DNA of 64,000 bases, taken from positions 13,392,001 to 13,456,000 of the forward strand of contig NC_079516.1 in assembly GCF_000801105.2 (NCBI RefSeq), in the 5' to 3' direction. Position numbers and translations under genes: made by a program. The stretch comes from Raphanus sativus. Its lineage: Eukaryota > Streptophyta > Magnoliopsida > Brassicales > Brassicaceae. The notes under the pieces are model-generated. The model had not been told where the DNA came from, ran no database searches, and saw only the letters and a program-made list of their open reading frames with translations. Shown in pieces: positions 57,862 through 64,000 of this stretch. Within the stretch, counting starts at the first letter, position 1, and every line of letters begins with the position of its first letter.

Positions 57862-60480
57862 TAATCTATGAAAATAATATTTTAAAATAAATAGAAAAGT
57901 CATTTAAAATTCCATTTACGATATTACATTTTCATGTTTCATCAAACCCCGACAAACTAACAAAATAAAAGAGAAAATCTCACATATAACTTTTTATTTT
58001 TATGGTTATCATATTCAACATTGGAGAAGTTAAATTTTAAATGATGAAAAACACAATCAATAATTAATACATAATCAAAATATATTTTTTAGATAATAAG
58101 ATCTAAAAAATAAAAATAACATACACATTACCATCGTTAAAGCATTCATACACTCTTAAAGAAAGTTAAAATGACACCACAACATCCTCTTTTGGATTCT
58201 GAAACTAAAGTAAATATACTGCCTAAATAAATAAATATTATCATATGCAAAAAATCATAACTATGATATTATACAATCTAGTCAACTTCATGTAATCAAA
58301 AATCACATACAAATAATTATTCTCACCAATACATAACCAATAAATCCATCTCTCAAAAGATCACATACAAATAATTATATATATATATATATATATTTAA
58401 AATCACGCGTGGAGCGCATGCTCACCCTTTAGTAACTTATAAAGACGATGGTAATAGGTTTACCACACAGCTACAAGTAACCGGACAAGTTCTTTTTATT
58501 CCGATTATTAGATTATTTTTACTTCAAAAGATAATTTATTTTTAATATCAAAATTTTTTTAATGAAGAATTCTAAAACTTCCACCTCGTATCTAAAGTTG
58601 TTCCTTGAGTTAGTGATATACACATTTTAAGCTAAATCTTTATTGCAAACCTTATTTTATAATTTAAGAACTACAAATCTATGTATATTAATTCCTTGAA
58701 AATTAGAAGGGATGACAAATAATTAATTAGGTTTTGTCAGAACCTGTTATGAAGATATGTCTCTAATTATGCAAGAATTAGAAACATTTGGGGTGATTGA
58801 AGAAAGCTATGAGTGTTGTAGATAGCTCTAATTCTCTCCTCAACACTGAACTAAAAGCAATCAAGCTTTGGTTAATTTTTTAATCTCACAGCCATGTCTA
58901 CTTTTTGTTATTTTGTGGCTGTGGAGAGCTAATTTTCTAGAGTACTCTTTGCCTGCTTTTGAAAACTTTTCTCTTTTCTATAAAACATGTACGCTTCATT
59001 TCCTGTATTGTAATATACTTCACTAACATAAATATAATAATATATTTCTTACATATATATTCCACAAAAATGTTACTACTATTAAAAATATGTATGCATA
59101 TATATGGTATATAAATAAAAAAAGTTTCACATACATATATAAATAAAAATACATCTATCAATTTACATCATAATCATTTTGTAAATTTTAAAATTACTAA
59201 TTAACTTATAAATTTTATTTTAATTAAAAATATTATTATTTTAATGTTAATGAAAATATTAATATAATAAATTGTAATTCTAATATGAATGTATACTGTT
59301 AACCAATCATACTTTCTTTAAAAAAATCACAGCTAAAAATCTTACAACTACAGCACAAAATCCTACATTATAAATTCTACAACAAAAATATAAATCTACA
59401 GTTGCAACCAATCATACCCACTAACCATCATGAATTATATTGGTTAATTACAGTATTTTACTGTTTTGTAGAGTAATCCACTCCATGTAACGTGACGACG
59501 ATGATTATGAGTTAAGACATCTCCAATGATACTCTATAATTTTCTCTATATATTTTAGGGCATTTCTTACTCTAAACATGATTTTTTAGTAAAATCTATT
59601 CCAAATTTCATTTTATTTTTAACTCCAAAATAAAAGAATGGTTAGTGTTACTTATTTATGGAATAGTCTTACATATTGCTCTATTTTGTAGTTAAACTTT
59701 CTTTAGTTTATATATAATCATTTAAATCTTTAATATTTTTATGTCATACTTAAATAATATTTAAAACTAATACAACAACATATAAATATGATACTCTACA
59801 AGATATTATTTAATAAGTTTACATAAAAGATGCATAAATTAATTAAAAACTAAAACAAACATAAATAATGTAAATGAAAGATAATATAAAATAAATAATT
59901 TTAATAATTCGGCAAATCATTTCCAAAACTGATAAGACCGGTGAAGCATTGCCCACACAAAGTAGACCCGTTCGTTTTTGGAAAAAAAAAATATGTTACA
60001 TGACATCATAATTGCATGTATAATTTTACAAAACATGATAATTGAAGATGAGCGTGAACTCGATATACCAATTGAAGTTAGAAGAGAAACTCCACCTGAA
60101 AATACTGAAATTGCAGAAGATGAAAATATCTGATTTCAAAATTTTCTTGTTTGATTTAAAAATATCAAGGATAAATAAGTTCATTATTTATCACGAAATG
60201 CATTATTTGTTATTTTTGGGAAAACATATTTTAATGCTCACTATTGAACCAAGATAAATTTAATAATTAATTTTACTTTTTAATAATATATATTTAATTT
60301 TAATAAAATATATTCATAGAAGTTCTATAAACATAAAGTAGTTGGGTTAACTGGTAAAATCTTATAAATAAAAACTAAAAAGTATTATTAACAATTATTA
60401 AGTAAATAAAAATGGAATCATTTTGGAATATATTTTCTGGAATAGAAAATAGAATAATATATTGGAGTAAAAACTATTTC
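57862..60480. other. AT-rich intergenic stretch, no gene seen
   Basis: Contains a (TA)n run at about 58377-58398 and 'ctatagcgcgtggagcgca'-like words near 58405 that recall a Helitron 3' end, but no CTRR terminus or left end was confirmed. Confidence 0.5.
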
Positions 60481-60729
60481 CATTTTGATGTTTTACAATT
60501 TTGAAATAAAAAAATGGAGTAGTACACTGGGCCTTAATCATACACCTCACAAGCCCCTTGTATACGATAAATTTTACTCCGAATATCAAATTATTCTTAA
60601 AAGCCTCATAAGGCCCAATTTTAAAATACTCAAAAACTGTCGCTTTATGATGATTGCTAGACAAGACACCATGACGAGCGACATGCGACGTCTCCGGCTA
60701 TTCCGCCTCCGCATGAGCATAACTCAGGG

Positions 60730-61261
60730 ATGCAGAATACAATGAACTACGATTTCAATTCGTCGTAACTCCCTCCTATAAGTAATTTTTGCTGAATTCA
60801 TGATTTGATCTCTGTCTTTAGCTGAATGTTCTTGAAACCCTAATAGTTTTTGTTCTTTTGGTATCTTGATAAGTACAGAAGGTACGAATCTGAGTTCAAG
60901 CAGTTTCTCGTGGCTAAGTATTCCCGTTAGTTTTAGTTTGCTTCATTGTTCTGTTTTGCTCGAGTTTCATGTAAAGTTTAATTTGATGCGTTTATTTGTT
61001 TTGTTCTTTCTCAGTGAATGTATATGAGGAGAGAACAATAATAGATGGTGAAACCATTATGTCAAGCAAGTAAGCTTTAGATTGTGTTGTAGTTATGGAA
61101 CAATGCTATTGTTTTTGTTGGTTTAATTGGCTATAATAACTTTCAGGTGGCCTTGCACGTGTTTCTATGCAGACTCGTGCCTTGATCAAGAAGATGAAGA
61201 AGAAGAGAGTAAAGATTCAGCTACTGCTGAGATAACAACCTATGGTAGACTCTCCAATTGA
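60730..61261 (+). CDS. Small four-exon gene, 83-aa unknown protein (possible At5g60840-position gene)
   Basis: Predicted exons 60730..60764, 60879..60925, 61015..61069 and 61147..61261 (35+47+55+115 = 252 nt). The introns (114, 89 and 77 bp) are all GT..AG with good context (gtaact/tacag, gttagt/tcag, gtaagc/tcag), and the phases join without a stop. The protein starts MQNTMNYDFNSS, continues RYESEFKQFLVAKYS and NVYEERTIIDGETIMSS, then a Cys-rich KWPCTCFYADSC, an acidic DQEDEEEESKD, and ends EITTYGRLSN. No signal peptide, membrane segment or known domain is seen. It lies between OBP4 and bZIP70, where Arabidopsis, as I recall, has an unknown-protein gene (At5g60840); orthology is inferred from position only. 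The start could also be Met5 (60741), and the first exon is the least certain part. Confidence 0.7.
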
Positions 61262-61496
61262 GATATTGTGACGGAGAAGAATTGTTGATGTAAGCAAGGA
61301 ACCTTACTTAACAATGTTAAGTTGATTTGCTTCATAGACAAGGCCATCTAATGTTATTAGTACAAGTGGAACCATCAAATAGGAACGGAGTCTAAAAATA
61401 AATAAAAAATCTTTAAAAAACATATTATATAAATTAAGTCTAAATTTTAAATTTTCATAGAGATAGTGTTAAATTTAAAGTTTATTATTTAAAGTA

Positions 61497-61523
61497 TATA
61501 TATATATACTTTAAATTATAAAC

Positions 61524-61586
<63 letters not shown>
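61497..61586. repeat. (TA)n followed by (GA)n compound microsatellite
   Basis: Alternating TA to about 61547, then about 20 GA repeats to 61586. It lies between the small gene's stop and the bZIP70 3' end and is a likely length-variable marker. Confidence 0.95.
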
Positions 61587-61588
<2 letters not shown>

Positions 61589-61828
61589 ATTGATTTTTAA
61601 AACTATTTCATTACACTGATAACTGTTAATAGTTTTGTGAACAGAGTACAAATAATTTGAGACAGCACTAATGCGATACATAATTATACTGCATTGTTGT
61701 TATCTATTATATACAGACATGCAAGCAATTACTAGTGTATTAGTCACATTGCATATATGAGCCAATCATACTATCATAGTACTACTACTACTGGCTTTAG
61801 CACACCAAGAACAAGAAACTTTTCTTTT

Positions 61829-62350
61829 TTACCTACCAAAGAAAGTGTTGGTCCGGTTTGATGTCTCTCCTCTGAGATGATTCACAACCCGGTCACTGAT
61901 GCTGCCATCCACATTTCTCATGGGTATTTGCATTTCCGCCATAAGCAACTGAAAGGAAGAGACTTTCTCCCTAAGCATTGAGTTCTCTTGTAGCATCTGG
62001 TGGTTGCTTTCCAACAAATGGATGACTCTCTCGGACAAGTTATGATTCAGTATCATCAGCTGTTCGACCTGCTGCTGCAGCTCTTCTATGTGCTTCTTTG
62101 TCCGTATACGTGACCTTCTTGCAGATTCTCGGTTAGAGACCATTCTTCTTGCCCTTCTTTCGAGACACTCGTTGTGGTAAATGTTTGGGTCTAAGTGAGA
62201 GCCATTGTTGTTGTTGCGTTTCGATAAGGACTGCAACGGGACATGGAAGTTAGCGTTTGGTAGGAATGTTGAGTTGACATGATCGTCTTGTGGTGACATT
62301 CCTTCAAGAATATCGAAACAGTGATGAGACCGATGGGCACTAGACTCCAT
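61829..62350 (-). CDS. BZIP70: bZIP transcription factor, bZIP70-like (S group)
   Basis: A single-exon frame of 173 aa, the size typical of intronless S-group plant bZIPs. The basic region is at about residues 63-88, with the invariant N73-x7-R81 in VSNRESARRSRIRTKKH. The leucine zipper follows at the correct nine-residue spacing, with L91, L98, L105, L112, M119 and L126. The N-terminus (MESSAHRSHHCFDILEGMSP) and a C-terminal tail ending NRTNTFFGR complete it. S-group proteins bind ACGT-core sites in the nucleus, often as heterodimers with C-group bZIPs. Identification as bZIP70 rests on its place next to OBP4, as in Arabidopsis (At5g60830, from memory), and on general likeness; bZIP3/8 relatives are the alternative. 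The frame is intact. Confidence 0.85.
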   Translation of the reverse strand: MESSAHRSHHCFDILEGMSPQDDHVNSTFLPNANFHVPLQSLSKRNNNNGSHLDPNIYHNECLERRARRMVSNRESARRSRIRTKKHIEELQQQVEQLMILNHNLSERVIHLLESNHQMLQENSMLREKVSSFQLLMAEMQIPMRNVDGSISDRVVNHLRGETSNRTNTFFGR

Positions 62351-62920
62351 TTTAAGGTTTTAGATGTCTAACAATGAAGATGGTTTCTCTTTAATGCAAG
62401 AAAGCACAATCACCAAAAGAGAGAGAGAGAGAGAAAAAAAAGATAGGAGAGATATGAAGATCAGTGTTGATGTTGGATGCTATTTAATGATAACACGAAT
62501 TAACTTGCATGAAGACAACTGTGTTTACCATTTGAAACTTCCACTAACTTAAATTTTAGTGATACTTTTTGACAAAATCTCACTTATTTTAAGTTTTCAA
62601 CATCTTTTTGTCATGCTTTAATATCTTTTATGGGTTCTTGTTTCTTAAGAGAGTTTAATTTTAATGTCTTTAATCTTTATTTGCCATGAGTTTACCATAA
62701 ATAAACATGCCTAGTTTTCAGAATGCCTTTGGTACGTTTATGATGAATCGTTTTAAATTCTCACCCATGCGATCTTATATACTGTAAAACAATGAATCTA
62801 TAAAACTTCTATAACATATAGAGAAAACCAGTGTGATAGTTATAAACGTATAAAACAGCTGAAACATGCAATTTGATATTATTATTTTTGAATATTTGTC
62901 GTGAATGTTCTTTGTGTCAA
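62351..62920. promoter_or_regulatory. Probable bZIP70 leader and upstream region
   Basis: A CT-rich tract on the coding strand (GA run at about 62419-62436) lies about 70 bp before the bZIP70 start, as in many plant leaders. No uORF typical of sucrose-repressed S1 bZIPs can be identified with confidence. Confidence 0.4.
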
Positions 62921-62940
62921 TTACCTTTATTTTTGTTGTT

Positions 62941-62986
62941 GTTTTTTTTTTTTTTCTTTTTTTGACGGCAAAGAGCTATTCTATTA
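62941..62986 (-). mobile_element. Minimal retroposon insertion (46 bp) with 18-bp target duplication
   Basis: An exact 18-bp duplication 'acctttatttttgttgtt' (62923..62940 and 62987..63004) brackets a T-rich tract and 'gacggcaaagagctattcta'. On the minus strand this is a 23-bp body followed by an interrupted A tail, that is, a LINE- or SINE-type insertion truncated almost completely at its 5' side. Confidence 0.85.
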
Positions 62987-63004
62987 ACCTTTATTTTTGT
63001 TGTT

Positions 63005-64000
63005 TCATTTTTTCTTTTCCTTACAAACATTTGAGCCATATAAACTTCTTCGAAGTCATCATCATGTGCGGATCCAACATATGTTGATGCGTGTATACTA
63101 CAATGTTTGCGTCATGACATTACCATTGGGACTTAACGGTGAAATGGCCCGGTGGATGCTAACTTACACGTTTTTAGCTATCACCACACATAATTTCACC
63201 TTTCACACCTATTCGTAAAATTGGAAAATCCTAGGACTGGTATGATTTCTTTATAAGTATACCAAAAGAAAATGCAAAAATGATTCAAGTTGATGTACCA
63301 TCTGCGTAAAATTTTTTCAAAGTGGCCTACCTACTTGAACAAAAATAATGCGAATATTGTAAAGTTAATTTATCTTTTCCGTTTTTGCAGCTCATTGTAA
63401 GATTGCGAAACATATAAGAAAAAAAGAATGCCGATAATAAACACAAACTACTATAAAGTCAAAGACAGTAATTAATGCATTGTTTCTAGACCGAGATTAA
63501 GGGATAAACTTTAATTTCAAAGCTAAATAAAGCAGAAACCAAACACATTTAAAACGAGATAATGATGCTTAACAGCTCTGAAAGTGTGGATCAAAATGTA
63601 ACTAGCGTTACAGAGAGGCAATGTCTTGTTTTCTTGAAACAGAATAAAAATAAGCCTCTCTGTAGCAAGTTTCGTCTAAACCAAACTTGAACCAGTTGAA
63701 GCTCTATTAATCAAGCTCATGTAGCATTCAGGATCGTTGATAATGGGCCGTACTTAACAGGCCATTTTTTAATCGCTAAGCTGATTTGAGTTTTTCATGT
63801 ATATAAATATTTTATTTTCGATGGTAAGCTAATTGAAAGTGGGATTTTGTAACAAAAAGAAAATTAAAAGTGGGATAAAAAGATGAATTTTTTTCTCAAT
63901 TCCAAAGATATTTTTTTAGAGTGCAAAAATTAAAAGTACGAGAAGCATCACGTGAAGATCCTTGGAAAGTAAAGCCTAATTTTGAATTTTACATGTTGTT
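63005..64000. other. Intergenic stretch to the window end, no gene seen
   Basis: No coding frame is supported. A 10-bp stem ('acagagaggc' 63611..63620 with 'gcctctctgt' about 35 bp on) and mixed composition at 63540-63760 could belong to the untranslated end of a gene beyond the window. Confidence 0.45.

Noticed and set aside
58377..58440. Possible Helitron 3' end near 'cgcgtggagcgc'
   Set aside because: The hairpin is imperfect, there is no CTRR terminus, and no matching 5' end was found.

Overview
Plant nuclear DNA from a Brassicaceae genome, most likely a Brassica/Raphanus-type species. The evidence is AT-rich DNA with GT..AG introns, dense transposon remnants (LINE, SINE, Helitron, hAT, Mutator-like and Stowaway MITEs, LTR elements), and a gene order (MYB34, OBP4, a small gene, bZIP70) that matches, from memory, Arabidopsis chromosome 5 around At5g60890 to At5g60830. 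A 100-N assembly gap lies at 9989..10088.

Layout. 0-6.2 kb: diverged AT-rich repeats, then a full-length LINE with a perfect 17-bp target duplication; its ORF2 carries four frameshifts. 6.6-13 kb: a hAT MITE, a palindromic minisatellite, a telomere-like repeat with the gap, and a fold-back MITE. 13.3-19.2 kb: two gene-capturing Helitrons. The first sits inside a Stowaway MITE and carries pieces of a BOR-type boron transporter and a myosin motor. The second carries the C-terminal end of an ICR/RIP (ROP-interactor) gene and a BRCT-like piece. 20.3-44.5 kb: a MYB34 (ATR1) cluster on the minus strand with two intact copies (20333..21575 and 31661..34470) and one exon 1-2 pseudogene (24430..24806). 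It is embedded in segmental duplications whose copies differ by clean transposon insertions, so each copy preserves the empty site of the other. 35-38.3 kb: two LTR elements with matching deletion structures, one nested in a MITE. 39.6-41.5 kb: a poly(A) retroposon with three tandem 236-bp units at its 5' end. 44.5-51.7 kb: gene-poor, with a SINE and several MITEs. 51.8-52.6 kb: the Dof factor OBP4 (Dof5.4). 53.3-60.5 kb: a telomere-like fold-back MITE and a perfect 100-bp inverted repeat. 60.7-61.3 kb: a small four-exon gene found by splice-phase reasoning. 61.8-62.4 kb: bZIP70.

Function. The intact host genes are mostly transcription factors. MYB34 activates tryptophan-derived indolic glucosinolate synthesis, OBP4 is a Dof regulator of growth, and bZIP70 is a small S-group bZIP. 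They are neighbours by ancestral synteny and not a joint pathway. The most distinctive content is the MYB34 amplification, with one copy altered at normally conserved motifs, and the record of transposon insertion and gene capture around it. All assignments come from reading the sequence and remembered family features; no database search was run.
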